64,000 bases of DNA from the NCBI GenBank assembly GCA_029961685.1, contig JARWKL010000010.1, positions 10,499,931 through 10,563,930 of the forward strand. The letters run 5' to 3'. The notes under the pieces are model-generated. The model was not told the DNA's origin. It was given only the letters and a program-made list of their open reading frames with translations, and searched no databases. This document shows positions 26,421 through 40,622 of the stretch, piece by piece; positions within the stretch are counted from its first letter, which is position 1, and the number at the start of each line of letters is the position of its first letter. Source of the stretch: Aristolochia californica (lineage: Eukaryota > Streptophyta > Magnoliopsida > Piperales > Aristolochiaceae). The position numbers and the translations under genes are program-made.

Positions 26421-29400
26421 AAATTTTTTTTTAGCATACATGAACTCTAAAATTTTCATTTTGTTATGACATATATCTTTTCTGTTTACGAGAAAAATGG
26501 GAGAGTGAAAACTCAAGTTTGGATCTGAAAACAAATTTGAACATCCAAAAAGGAAATGCACAAATGCTAAGAGAGATAGTTCCAAAAAGTATCTGTGGTT
26601 TTTAAGGATAGGCAAAAAGTGGGTGGTTTGGCCCTGGTAAATATCCACCCACTTGAGAATTTGATTTTTTCTACTCCTTGAAATTTTTGGATCATTAGGT
26701 CTACTTGCATCCTCAACATGTTTCTGGCATGCATATCCACCACACTTAAAGCATGCTAGGATCAGTTACAAGTCCCTTTCCTATAAAATTGTACGAAGCT
26801 TATTATTAGGGGCTTTACTAGTGGAATTTCTAGAACATGGATAACAAAACCTTGGAGTTCATTTTTAGTGCGTGAAATAAATTGAAATTTTTTTTTGCAT
26901 ACATGAACTCTAAAATTTTCATTTTGTTATGCCTTATATCATTTTTATTTACGAGAAAAATGGGAGGGTGAAAACTCAAATTTGGATCAGAAAACAAATT
27001 TGAACATCCAAAATGGAAATGTACAAATACTGAGAGAGATAATTCCAAAAAGTATATGTGATTTTTTAGGATAGGAAAAAAGTGGGTTGTTTTGCCCTGG
27101 TAAATATCCAACCCCTTGAGAATTTGATTTTTTCTATTCCTTGAAATTTTTGGATCATTTGGTCCAGTTGCATCCTCAACGTGTTTCTGGCATGCATATT
27201 CACCACACTTAAAGCAGGTTAGGATCAGTTACAAGTCCCTTTCCTATAAAATTCCACCAAGCCTATTATTAGGGGTTGTACTAGTGAAATTTCCAGAATA
27301 TGGATAACAAAACCTTGGAGTTCATTTTTAGTGCGTGAAATAATTTTGAAATTTTTTTGCATACATGACCTCTAAAATCTTCATTTTGTTATGCCTTAAA
27401 TCTTTTTTGTTTACGAGAAAAATGGGAGAGTGAAAACTCAAGTTTGGATCTTAAAAAAAATTTGAACATCCCAAATGGAAATGCACAAATGCTGAGGGAG
27501 ATAGTTCCAAAAAGTATCTGTGATTTTTAAAGGATAGGCAAAATGTGGGTTGTTTGGCCCTAGTAAATATTCAACCACTGGAGAATTTGATTTTTTCTAC
27601 TCCTTGAAATTTTTTGATCATTAGGTGCACTTGCATCGTCAACATGTTTCTGGCATGCTTATCCACCACACTTAAAGCATGTCAGGATCAGTTACAAATC
27701 CCTTTTCCATAAAATTCCACCAAGCTTATTATTTGGGCCTGTACTATTGGAATTTCCAGAACATGGATTACAAAACCTTGGCGTTCATTTTTAGTGCGTG
27801 AAATAATTTTGAAATTTTTTTTTGCATACATGAACTCTAAAATTTTCATTTTGTTAAGCCTTACATCTTTTTCGTGTACGAGAAAAATGCGAGAGTGAAA
27901 ACTCAAGTTTCGATTTGAAAACAAATTTGAACATCCAAAATGGAAATTCACAAATGCTAAGAGAGATAGTTCCAAAAAGTATATGTGATTTTTGAAGATA
28001 GGCAAGAAGTGGTATGTTTGCGCCAAGTAAATATTCTTCCACTTGAGAACTTGAAATTTTTGGATCATTAGGTCCACTTGCATCCTCAACATGTTTATGG
28101 CATGCATATCCACCACACTTAAAGCATGTTAGGATCTTTTAGAAGTCCCTTTCCAATAAAATTCCACCAAGCTTATTATTAAGGGTTGTACTAGTGGAAT
28201 TACCAGAACATGGATAAATAAACCAGGAAGTTCATTTTTCGTGCGTGAAATAATTTTGAAATTTTTTTTTACATACATGAACTCTAAAATTTTCATTTTG
28301 TTATGCCATATATCTTTTCTGTTTACAAGAAAAATGGGAGAGTTAAAACTCAAGCTTGGATCTGAAAACAAATTTGAACATCCAAAATCGAAATGCACAA
28401 AGGCTGAGAGAGATAGTTCCAAAAAGTATCTGTGATTTTTAAGGATAGGAAAAAAGTGGGTTGTTTGGCCCAAGTAAATATCCAACCACTTGAGAATTTG
28501 ATTGTTTCTACTCTTTGAAATTTTCTGATCATTAGGTCCACTTGCATCCTCAACATGTTTCAAGCATGCATATCCACCACACATAAAGCATGTTTGGATC
28601 AGTTCCAACGCTCTTTCCTATAAAATTCCACAAGGCTTATTATTAGGGGCTGTACTAGTGGAATTTCTAGAACATGGATAACAAAACCTTGGAGTTCATT
28701 TTTAGTGTGTGAAATAATTTTGAAATTTTTTTTGCATAGAAGAACTTAAAAATTTTCATTTTGTTATGCCTTTTATCTTTTTTGTTTACGAGAAGAATGG
28801 GAGAGTGAAAACTCAAGTTTGGATCTGGAAATAAATTTGAACATACAAAATGGAAATGCACAAATGATGAGAGAGATTGTTCAAAAAAATATCTGTGATT
28901 TATAAGGATAGGCAAAAAGTGGGTTGTTTGGCCTTTGTAAATATCTAACCACTTGAGAATTTGATTTTTTCTACTCCTTGAAATTTTTGGATCATTAGGT
29001 CCACTTGCATCCTCAACATGTTTCTAGCATGCATATCCACCACATTTAAAGCATATTCGGATCAGTTACAAGTCCCTTTCCTATAAAATTCCACCAAACT
29101 TATTATTAGAGGCTGTACTGGTGGAATTTCCAGAACATGGATTACAAAACCTTGGAGTTCATTTTTAGTGCGTTAAATAATTTTGAAATTTTTTTGGCAT
29201 ACATGAACTCCAAAATTTTCATTTTGATATGCCGTATATCTTTTTTGTTTACGAGAAAAATGGGAGAGTGAAAACTCAAGTTTGGATCTGAAAAGAAATT
29301 TGGACATCCAAAATGGAAATGCACAAATGCTGAGAGAGATAGTTCCAAAAAGTATATGTGATTTTTAAGGATGGGAGAAGAGTGGGTTGTTTGGCCCAGG

Positions 29401-30340
29401 TGAATATCCAACCACTTGAGAATTATATTTTTTCTACTCCTTGAAATTTTTGGATCATTAGTTCCACTTCCATCCTCAACATGTTTCTGGCAAGCATATC
29501 CATGACACTTAAAGCATGTTAGTATCAGTTAGAAGTCCCTTTCCTATAAAATTCCACCAAGCTTATTATTAGGGGTTCCACTAGTGGAATTTCCAGAACA
29601 TGGATAACAAAACCTTGGAGATCTTGTTTATTGCATGAAATAATTTCGAATTTTTTTTTGCATACATGAACTCTAATATTATCATTTTGTTAAGCCATAT
29701 ATCATTTTTGTTTACGAGAAAAATGGGAGAGTGAAAACACAAGTTGGGATCTGGAAACAAATTTCAACATCCAAAATGGAAATGCACAAATGCTGAGAGA
29801 GATCGTTCCAAAAAGTATTTGTGATTTTTAAAGATAGGCAAAAAGTGGGTTGTTTGGCCCAGGTAAATATCCAGCCAATTGAGAATTTGATTTTTTCTAC
29901 TCCTTGAAATGTTGGGATCTTTAGGTCCACTTGCATCCTCAACATGTTTCTGGCATGCATATCCACCACACTTAAAGCATGTTAGGATCAGTTACAAGTC
30001 CCTTTCCTATAAAATTCCACCAAGCTTTTTATTAGGGGCTGTACAAATGGAATTTCCAGAACATGGATAACAAAACCTTGGAGTTCATTTTTAGTGCGTG
30101 AAATAATTTTGAATTTTTTTTGCATATACGAACTCCAAAATTTTCATTTTGTTTGCTTTTTATCTTATTTGCTTACGAGAAAAATGGGAGAGTGAAAACT
30201 CAAGTTTGGATCTAAATACAAATTTCAACATCCAAAATGGAAATGCACTAATGCAGGGAGAGATAGTTCCAAAAAGTATCTGTGAAATTTCAGGATAGGC
30301 AAAAGTGGGTTGTTTGTCCCAGGTAAATATCCAATCACTT

Positions 30341-31985
30341 GAGAATTTGATTTTTTCTAGTCCTTGAAATTTTTGGATCATTAGGTCCACTTCCATCCTC
30401 AGCATGTTTCTGGCATGCATATCCACCACACTTAAAGCATGTTAGTATCAGTTACAAGTCCCTTTCCTATAAAAGTCCACCATGCTTATTATTAGGGGTT
30501 GTACTAGTGAAATTTCCAGAACATGGATAACAAAACCTTGGAGTGCATTTTTAGTGCATGAAATAAGTTTGAAATTTTTTTTGCATACATGAAGTCTAAA
30601 ATTTTCATTTTTTTATGCCTTATTTCTTCTTTGTTTACGAGAAAATTGAGAGAATGAAAAATCAAGTTTGGATCTGAAAACAAATTTGAACATCCCAAAT
30701 GTAATGCACAAATGCTGATAGAGATAGTTCCAAAAAGTATCTCTGATTTTTAAGGATAGGCAAAAAGTGGGTTGTTTGGCCTTGGTAAATATCCAACCAC
30801 TTGAGATTTTGATTTTTTCTACTCTTTGAAATTTTCTGATCATTAGGTCCACTTGCATCCACAACATGTTTCTGGCATGCGTATCCAACACACTTAAAGC
30901 ATGTTTGGATCAGTTACAAGTCACTTTCCTAAAAAATTCCACCAAGCTTATTATTAGGGGCTGTACTAGTGGAATTTCCAGAACTTGGATAACAAAACCT
31001 TGGAGTTCAATTTTAGTGCGTCACATAATTTCGAAATTCTTTTATCATATATGAACTACAAAATTTTCATTTTGTTTGCCTTTTATCTTATTTTTTTACG
31101 CGAAAAATGGGAGAGTGAAAACTCAAGTTTGGATCTAAAAACAAATTTGAACATCCAAAATGGAAATGCACAAATGCTAAGAGAGATAGTTCCAAAAAGT
31201 ATCTGTGATTTTGAAGGATTGGCAAAACGTGGGTTGTTTGGCCCTGGTAAGTATCCAACCACTTGTGAATTTGATTTTTTCTAGTCCTGGAAATTTATTT
31301 TTCCATACATGAAGTCTAAAATTTTCATTTTGTTATGCCCTATATCTTTTCAGTTTACAAAGAAAATAGGAGAGTGAAAACTCAAGTTTGGACTGGAAAC
31401 AAATTTGAAGATCAGAAATGGAAATGCACAAATGCTGAGAGATATAGTTCCAAAAAGCATTTGTTATTTTTAAGGATAGGCAAAAAGAGGGTTGTTTCGC
31501 CCATGTATTTACCCAACCATTTGGGAATTTGATTTTTTCTACTCCTTGAAATTTTTGGATCATTAGGTCCACTTGCATTCTCAACATGTTTCAAACATGC
31601 AAATCCACCACACTTAAAGCATGTAAGGATCAGTTACAAGTCCCTTTCCTATAAAATTCCACCAAGCTTATTATTAGGGGCTGTACTAGTGGAATTGCCA
31701 GAACATGGATAACAAAACCTTGGAGTTCATTTTTAGCGCGTGAAATAATTTTAAAATTTTTTTTGCATACATGAACTCTCAAATTTTCATTTGGTTATGC
31801 CTTATATCTTTTTTGTGTACGAGAAAAATGGGAGAGTGTAAAATCAAGTTTGGATCTGGAAACATATTTGAACATCCAAAATGAAAATGCCCAAATGCTG
31901 AGAGAGATAGTTCCAAAAATTATTTGTGATTTTTAAGGATAGGCAAAAAGATGGTTGTTTCGCCCATGTAAATATCCAACCACTT
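30341..31985 (+). repeat. 1,645-bp higher-order unit, copy 1
   Basis: Landmarks 30482 (ATGCTT), 30944 and 31664 recur exactly 1,645 bp later at 32127, 32589 and 33309. The unit consists of three full monomers plus one shortened monomer of about 257 bp. Shared private variants are TCAGCATGTTTC, AAAAGTCCACCATGC, CATCCACAACATG, TTTGCCTTTTATCTTATTTTTTTACGCG, GTCCTGGAAATTTATTTTTCC and GTTTACAAAGAAAATAGG. The unit also exists once in copy I (about 5,141-6,330), but without one monomer. Confidence 0.9.
31285..31308 (+). repeat. Deletion junction of a shortened monomer, copy in unit 1
   Basis: Same event as at 5,637, here reading CCTGGAAATTTATTTTTCC, with about 206 bp missing (landmark spacing 720). 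Differences from the 5.6-kb instance (GG for TG, CC for GC, AAGTC for AACTC) show that the two lineages diverged after the deletion. Confidence 0.9.
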
Positions 31986-33630
31986 GAGAATTTGATTTTT
32001 TCTACTCCTTGAAATTTTTGGATCATTAGGTCCACTTCCATCCTCAGCATGTTTCTGGCATGCATATCCACCACACTTAAAGCATGTTAGTATCAGTTAC
32101 AAGTCCCTTTCCTACAAAAGTCCACCATGCTTATTATTTGGGGCTGTACTAGTGGAATTTCCAGAATATGGATAACAAAACCTTGGATTGCATTTTTAGT
32201 GCATGAAATAAGTTTGAAATTTTTTTTGCATACATGAAGTCTAAAATTTTCACTTTTTTATTCCTTATATCTTCTTTGTTTACGAGAAAATTGGGAGAGT
32301 GAAAAATCAAGTTTGGATCTGAGAACAAATTTGAACATCCCAAATGTAATGCACAAATACTGATAGAGATAGTTCCAAAAAGTATCTCTGATTTTTAACG
32401 ATAGGCAAAAACTGGGTTGTTTGGCCCTGGTAAATATCCAAGCACTTGAGATTTTGATTTTTTCTACTCTTTGAAATTTTCTAATCATTAGGTCCACTTG
32501 CATCCACAACATGTTTCTGGCATGCGTATCCAACACACTTAAAGCATGTTAGGATCAGTTACAAGTCACTTTCCTATAAAATTCCACCAAGCTTATTATT
32601 AGGGGTTGTACTAGTGGAATTTCCAGAACATGGATAACAAAACCTTGGAGTTCAATTTTAGTGCGTGACATAATTTCGAATTTTTTTTTTCATATATGAA
32701 CTACAAAATTTTCATTTTGTTTGCCTTTTATCTTATTTTTTTACGCGAAAAATGGGAGTGTGAAAACTCAAGTTTGGATCTAAAAACAAATTTGAACCTC
32801 CAAAATGGAAATGCACAAATGCTGAGAGAGATAGTTCCTAAAAGTATCTGTGATTTTGAAGGATTGGCAAAACGTGGGTTGTTTGGCCCTGGTAAGTATC
32901 CAACCACTTGTGAATTTGATTTTTTCTAGTCCTGGAAATTTATTTTTCCATACATGAAGTCTAAAATTTTCATTTTGTTATGCCCTATATCTTTTCAGTT
33001 TACAAAGAAAATAGGAGTGTGAAAACTCAAGTTTGGACTGGAAAAAAATTTGAAGATCAGAAATGGAAATGCACAAATGCTGAGAGATATAGTTCCAAAA
33101 AGCATTTGTGATTTTTAAGGATAGGCAAAAAGAGGGTTGTTTCACCCATGTATTTATCCAACCATTTGGGAATTTGATTTTTTCTACTCCTTGAAATTTT
33201 TGGATCATTAGGTCCTCTTGCATTCTCAACATGTTTCAAACATGCATATCCACCACACTTAAAGCATGTAAGGATCAGTTACAAGTCCCTTTCCTATAAA
33301 ATTCCACCAAGCTTATTATTTGGGGCTGTACTAGTGGAATTGCCAGAACATGGATAACAAAACCTTGGAGTTCATTTTTAGCGCGTGAAATAATTTTAAA
33401 ATTTTTTTTGCATACATGAACTCTCAAATTTTCATTTGGTTATGCCTTATATCTTTTTTGTGTATGAGAAAAATGGGAGAGTGTAAAATCAAGTTTGGAT
33501 CTGGAAACATATTTGAACATCCAAAATGAAAATGCACAAATACTGAGAGAGATAGTTCCAAAAAGTATTTGTGATTTTTAAGGATAGGCAAAAAGAGGGT
33601 TGTTTCGCCCATGTAAATATCCAACCACTT
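31986..33630 (+). repeat. 1,645-bp higher-order unit, copy 2
   Basis: Tandem copy of 30,341-31,985. The left junction shows as the motif GAGAATTTGA at 30,341, 31,986 and 33,631. After 33,631 the sequence returns to the copy I order (CATCTTTCTAGCATGC at about 33,668, matching about 6,389). Differences from copy 1 are scattered single bases, for example GTGTGAAAA for GAGTGAAAA and GAACCTCC for GAACATCC near 32,796. High identity and exact spacing indicate a recent duplication. Confidence 0.9.
32930..32953 (+). repeat. Deletion junction of a shortened monomer, copy in unit 2
   Basis: Looks identical to the 31,285 junction, exactly 1,645 bp away, and was copied with the higher-order unit. Confidence 0.9.
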
Positions 33631-36600
33631 GAGAATTTGATTTTTGGATCATTAGGTCCACTTGCATCCTCAACATCTTTCTAGCATGCATATCCACCAC
33701 ACTTAAAGCATGTTAGGATCAGTTACAAGTCCCTTTCCTATAAAATTCCACCAAGCTTATTATTAGCGGCAGTACTAGTGGAAATATCAGAACATGGATA
33801 ACAAAACCTTGGAGTTACATTTTTAGTGAGTGAAATAATCTTGAATTTTTTTTTGCATACATGAACTCTAAAATTTTCATTTTGTTATCCCCTATATCTT
33901 TTCAGTTTAGGAAGAAAATAGGAGAGTGAAAACTCAAGTTTGGATTGGAAAAAAATTTGAACATCAGAAATGGAAATGCACAAATGTTGAGAGACATAGT
34001 TCCAAAAAGTATTTGTGATTTCTAAGGATAGGCAAAAAGTAGGTTGTTTGGCCCAGGTAAATATCTACCCAATTGAGAATTTGATTTTTTCTACTCCTTG
34101 AAATTTTTGGATCACTAGGTCCACTTGCATCCTCAACATGTTTCTGGCAAGCATATCCAACACACTTAAAGCATGTTAGGATCAGTTACAAGTCACTTTC
34201 CTATAAAATTCCACCAAGCTTATTATTAGGGGTTGTACTAGTGGAATTTCCAGAACATGGATAACAAAACCTTGGAGTTCATTTTTAGTGCGTGACATAA
34301 TTTTGAAATTTTTTTTGCATATGTGAACTCCAAAATTTTCATTTTGTTTGCCTTATATCTTATTTTATTACAAGAAAAATGGGAGAGTGAAAACTCAAGT
34401 TTGGATCTAAAAACAAATTTGAACATCCAAAATGGAAATGCACAATCGCTGAGAGAGATAGTTCCAAAAAGTATCTGTGATTTTGAAGGATTGCCAAAAA
34501 GTGGGTTGTTGGGCCCTAGTAAGTATCCAACCACTTGAGAATATGATTTTTCCTACTCCTTTAAATTTTGGGATCATTAGGTCCACTTGCATCCTCAACA
34601 TGTTTCTGGCATGCATATCCACCACACTGAAAGCATGTTAGGATGAGTTACAAGTCCCTTTCCTATAAAATTCCACCAAGCTTATTATTAGGGGTTTTAC
34701 TAGTGGAATTTACAGAACATGGATAAAAAAACCTTAGATTTCATTTATAGTGCCAGAAATAATTTTGAAATTTTTTTTTGCATACATGAACTCTAAAATT
34801 TTAATTTTGTATGCCTTATAACTTTTTTGTTTACGAGAAAAATGGGAGAGTGAAAACTCAAGTTTGGATCTGAAAACAAATTTGAAGATGCAAAATGGAA
34901 ATGCGCAAATACTGAGAGAGATAGTTCCAAAAAGTACATGTGATTTTTAAGGAAAGGAAAAAGTGGTTTGTTTGGCCCTAGTAAATATCAAACCACTTGA
35001 GAATTTAATTTTTTCTACTCCTTGAAATTTTTGGATCATTAAGGCCACTTGCATCCTCAACATGTTTCTGGCATGCATATCCACCACACTTAAAGCATGT
35101 TAGGATCAGTTACAAGTCCCTTTCCTATAAAATTCCACCAAGCTTATTATTAGAGGTTGTACTAGTGGAATTTATAAAACATGGATAACAAAACCTTGAA
35201 GTTCATTTTTAGTGAGTGAAATAATTTTGAAATTTTTTTTGCATACATGAACTCTGAAATTTTCATTTTGTTATGCCTTCTACCTTTTTTTTTTTACGAG
35301 AAAAATGGGAGTTGGATCTGGAAACAAATTTGAACATCCAAAATGGAAATGCACAAATACTGAGAGAGATAGTTCCAAAAAGTCTCTGTGATTTTTAAGG
35401 AGAGGCAAAAAGTGGGTTGTTTGGTCCTGGTAAATATCCAACCACTTGAGAATTTGATTTTTTCTGCTCCTTGAAATTTTTGGATTATTAGGTCCACTTG
35501 CATCCTCAACATGTTTCTCGCATGCATATCCACCACACTTAAAGCATGTTAGGAACATTTACAAGTCCTTTTCCTATAAAATTACACCAAGCTTATTATT
35601 AGGATTTTACTAGTGGAATTTCTAGAACATGGATAACAAAACATTAGAGTTCATCTTTAGTGCTTGAAATAATTTTGAATTTTTTTTTGCATACATCAAC
35701 TCTAAAATTTAATTTTGTTATGCCTTATATCTTTTCTGTTTACGAGAAAAATGGGAGAGTGAAAAATCAAATTTGTATCTGAAAACATATTGAACAACCA
35801 AAATGGAAATGCTCAAATGCTGAGAGAGATCGTTCCAAAAAGTATCTGTGATTTATAAGGATAGGCAAAAAGTGGGTTGTTTGGCCCTGGTAAATATCCA
35901 ACCACATGAGAATTTGATTTTTTCTACTCCTTGAAATTTTTGGATCATTAGGTCCACTTGCATCCTCAACATGTTTATGGCATGCATATCCACCACACGG
36001 AAAGTATGTTAGGATGAGTTACTAGTTCCTTTCTATAAAATTCCACCAAGCTTATTATTAGGGGCTGTACTAGTGGAATTTCCAGAACATGGAAAGAAAA
36101 CCATGGAGTTCATTTTTGGTGCCAGAAATAATTTTGAAATTTTTTTTGCATACATGAACTCTAAAATTTTCATTGTGTTTTGCCTTATATCTTTTTTGTT
36201 TACGAGAAAAATGGGAGAGTGAAAACTCAAGTTTGGATCCGAAAACAAATTTGACCTTCCAAAATAGAAATGCACAAATGCTGAGAGAGATAGTTCCAAA
36301 AAGTATCTGTGATTTTTAAGGATAGGAAAAAGTGGGTTGTTTGGCCCTGATAAATATCCAACCACTTGAGAATTTAATTTTTTCTACTCCTTGAAATTTT
36401 AGGATCATTAAGGCCACTTGCATCCTCAACATGTTTCAAGCATGCATATCCACCACACTTAAAACATGTTAGGATCAGTTACAAGTCCATTTCCTATAAA
36501 ATTCCACCAAGCTTATTATTAGGGGATGTACTAATGGAATTTGAAAAACATGGACACTAAAATTTTCATTTTGTTATGCCTTATACCTTTTTTCTTTACG

Positions 36601-39600
36601 AGAAAAATGGGAGAGGGAAAACTCAAGTTTGGATCTGCAAACAAATTTGAACATCCAAAATGGAAATGCACAAATACTGAGAGAGATAGTTCCAAAAAGT
36701 ATCTGTGATTTTTAAGAATAGGCAAAAAGTCGGTTGTTTGGCCCAGGTAAATATCCAACCTCTTTAGAATTTGATTTTTTCTACTCAAATTTTTTGGATC
36801 ATTAGGTCCACTTGCAATCTCAACATGTTTCAAACAAGCATAAACACCATACTTAAAGCATGTTAGGATCTGTTACAAGTCCCTTTCCTATAAAATTCCA
36901 CCATGCTTATTATTAGGGGCTGTACTAGTGGAATTTCCAGAACATGGATAACAAAACCTTGGAGTTCATTTTTAGTGCGTGAAATAATTTTGAAATATTT
37001 TTGCTTACAGGAACTCTAAAATTTTCATTTGGTGATGCCTTATATCTTTTTTTTTTTAGATAAAAATGGAAGAGTGTAAAATCAAGTTTGGATCTAGAAA
37101 CAAATTTGAACATCCAAAATGGAAATGCACAAATGCTGAGAGAGATAGTTCCAAAAAGTATCTGTGATTTTTAAGGATAGGCAAAAAGAAGGTTGTTTCA
37201 CCCATGTAATTATCCAACTACTTGAGAATTTGATTTTTTCTACTACTTGAAATTTTTGGATCATTAGGTCCTCTTGCATCCTCAACATGTTTCTAGCATG
37301 CATATCCACCACACTTAAAGCATGTTAGGATCAGTTACAAGTCCCTTTCCTATAAAATTCCACCAAGCTTATTATTAGGGGTAGTACTAGTGGAATTTCC
37401 AGAACATGGATAACAAAACCTTGGAGTTCATTTTTGTTGAGTGAAATAATCTTGAAATTTTTTTTGCATCCATGAACTCCAAAATTTTTATTTTGTTATG
37501 CCTTATATCTTTTCAGTTTACGAAGAAAATAGGAGAGTGAAAAATCAAGTTTGGATTTAGAAACAAATTTGAACATCCAAAATGGAAATGCAAAAATGCT
37601 GAGAGACATTGTTCCAAAAAGTGTTTGTGATTGTAAAGAATAGGAAAAAATTGGGTTGTTTGGCCCAGGTAAATATCCACCCAATTGAGAATTTGATTAT
37701 TTCTACTCCTTGTAATTTTTGGATGGTTAGGTCCACTTGCATACTGAACATGTTTCAAGCATGCATATCCACCACACTTAAAGCATGTTAGTATTAGTTA
37801 CAACTCCCTTTCCGGTAAAATTCCACCAAGCTTATTATTAGGGGTTGTACTAGTGCAATTTCCAGAACATGGATAATAAAACCTTAGAGTTCATTTTTAG
37901 TGCGTGAAGTAATTTTGAAATATTTTTTGCATACATGAACTCTAAAATTTTCATTTTGTTATGCCTTATATCTTTTTTGTTTACGAGATAAATGAGAGAG
38001 TGAAAACTCGAGTTTGGATATGAAAACAAATTTGAACATCCAAAATGGAAATGCATCAATGCTGATAGAGATAGTTCCAAAAAGCATCTGTGATTTTTAA
38101 GGATTGGCAAAAAGTTGGTTGTTTGGCCCAGGTGAGAATTTGATTTTTTCTGCTCCTTCATATTTTTGGATCATAAGGTCCACTTGCTTCCTCAACATGT
38201 TTCTGGCATGCATATCCACCACACTTAAAGCATGTTAGGATCAGTTACAAGTCCATTTCCTATAAAATTCCACCAAGCTTAGTATTAGGGGCTATACTAG
38301 TGAAATTTCCAGAACATGGATAACAAAACCTCGGAGTTCATTTTTAGTGCGAAATATAATTTTGAATTTTTTTTTGCATACATGAACTCTAAAATGTTCA
38401 TTTTGTTATGTCTTATATCTTTTTTGTTTACGATAAAAATGGGAGAGCAAAAACTCAAGTTTGGATAAGGAAACAAATTTGAACATCCAAAACGGAAATG
38501 CATAAATGCTGAGAGAGATAGCTCCAATAAGTATCTGTGATTATTAAGGATAGGCAAAACGTGGGTTGTTTGGGCCAGGTAAATATCCAACCACTTGAGA
38601 ATTTGACATTTTTTACTGCTTAAAATTTTTGGATCATTAGGTCCTCTTGCATGCTCAACATGTTTCAAGCATGCATATCCTCCACACTTAAAGCATTTTA
38701 GGATCAGGTACAAGTCCCTTTGCTATAAAATTCCACCAAGCTTATTATTAGGGGCAGTACTAGTGGAATTTCTAGAACATGGATAACAAATCCTTGGAGT
38801 TCATTTTTAATGAGTGAAATAATTTTGAAATTTTTTTTTCCATACACTCAAAAATTTTCATTTTGTTATGCCTTATATTTTTTTTGTTCAAAAGAAAAAT
38901 GGGAGAGTGAAAACTCAAGTTTGGATCTGGAAACAAATTTGAACATCCAAAATGGAAATGCACAAATGCTAAGAGAGATAGTTCCAAAAAGTATTTCTGA
39001 ATTCTAAGGATTGGCAAAAAGTGGGTTGTTTGGCCCAGGTAAATATCCAACCACTTGAGAATTTGATTTTTTCTACTTGAAATTTTTTGATCATTAGGTC
39101 CACTTGCATCCTCAACATGTTTCTGGCATGCATATCCACCACACATAAAGCATCTTAGGATCAATTACAAGTCCCTTTCCTATAAAATTCTACCAAGCTT
39201 ATTATTAGGGGCTGTACTAGTGGAATTTCTAGAAAATGGATAACAAAACTTTGGAGTTCATTTTTAGTTCGTGAAATGTTTTTAAATTTTTTTTTTGCAT
39301 ACATGAACTCTAAAATTTTCATTTTGTTATGCCTTATATCTTTATTGTTTACGAGAAAAATGGGAGCGTGAAAACTCATGTTTTGATCTGAAAACAAATT
39401 TGAACATCATAAATGGAAATGGACAAATGCTGAGAGAGATAGTTCCAAAAAGTATCTGTGATTTTTAAAGATAGGCAAAAAGTGGGTTGTTTGGCTCTGG
39501 TAAATATCCAACCACTTGAGAATTTGGTTTTTTCTTCTACCTGAAATTTTTGGATCATTAGGTCCACTTGCATCCTCAACAGGTTTCTGGCATGCTTATC

Positions 39601-40614
39601 CACCACACTTAAAACATGTTAGGATTAGTTACAAGTCCCTTTCATGTAAAATTCCACCAAGCTTATTATTAGGGGCTGTACTAGTGGAATTTCCAGAACA
39701 TGGATAACAAAACCATGGAGTTCATTTTTTGTGCGTGAAATAATTTTAAATTTTTTTTTGCAAACATGAACTGCAAAATTTTCATATTGTCATGCCTTAT
39801 ATCTTTTTCATTTACGAGAAAAAGGACGAGTGAAAAGTCAAGTTTGGATCTGTAAACAAATTTTGACATCCAAAATGGAAATGCACAAATGCTGAGAGAG
39901 ATAGTTCCAAAAAGTATCTATGATTTTTAAGCATAGGCAAAAAGTGGGTTGTTTGGCCCTTGTAAATATCCAACCACTTGAGAATTTGACTTTTTCTACT
40001 CCTTGAAATTTTTTGATCATTAGGTCCACTTGCATCCTCAACATTTTTCTGGCATGCATATCCACCACACTTAAAGCATGTTAGGATCAGTTACAAGTCC
40101 TTTTCCTATAAAAGTCCACCAAGCATATTATTAGGGGCTATACTAGTGAAATTTTCAGAACATGGATAACAAAACCATGGAGTTCATTTTTAGAATGTGA
40201 AATAATTTTGAAATTTTTTATGCAAACATGAACTCTAAAATTTTCATTTTTTTATGCCTGATATCTTTTTTTTGACGAGAAAAATGGGAGAGCGAAAACA
40301 CAAGTTTGGATAAAAAAACAAATTTGAACATCCAAAATGGAAATGCACAAATGCTGCAAGAGATAGTTCCAAAAAGTATCTGTGATTTTTAAGGATAGGA
40401 AAAATGTGGGTTGTTTGGCCCAGGTAAATATTCAACCACTTGAGAATTTAACATTTTCTACTCCTTGAAATTTTTGGATCGTTTGGTCCACTTGCATCCT
40501 CAACAGCTTTCTGGCATGCATATCCACCACACTTGAAGCATGATAGGATCAGTTACAAGTCCCTTTCCTATAAAATTCCACCAAGCTTATTATTAGGGGC
40601 TGTACTAGTGGAAT

Positions 40615-40622
40615 TTCCAGAA
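40615..40622. other. TTCCAGAA motif, heat-shock-element-like half-pair (type instance)
   Basis: The inverted pair TTC-NN-GAA stands 33-40 bp after the HindIII landmark. Most monomers have TTCCAGAA and several have TTCTAGAA (for example at about 7,888, 9,267 and 15,708). HSF proteins bind arrays of nGAAn in alternating orientation. Only two units are in register here, and the preceding GGAA is one base out of register, so this is at most a weak site. Confidence 0.3.

Noticed and set aside
28129..28608. Minus-strand open frame of 159 codons, the longest in the window, as a gene
   Set aside because: It is longer than one monomer and simply runs round the repeat. Its paralogues in neighbouring monomers are broken at the same places.
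40590..40600. Telomere-like TTAGGG within TATTAGGGGC
   Set aside because: A single occurrence per monomer, not tandem. It gives no evidence of telomeric origin.
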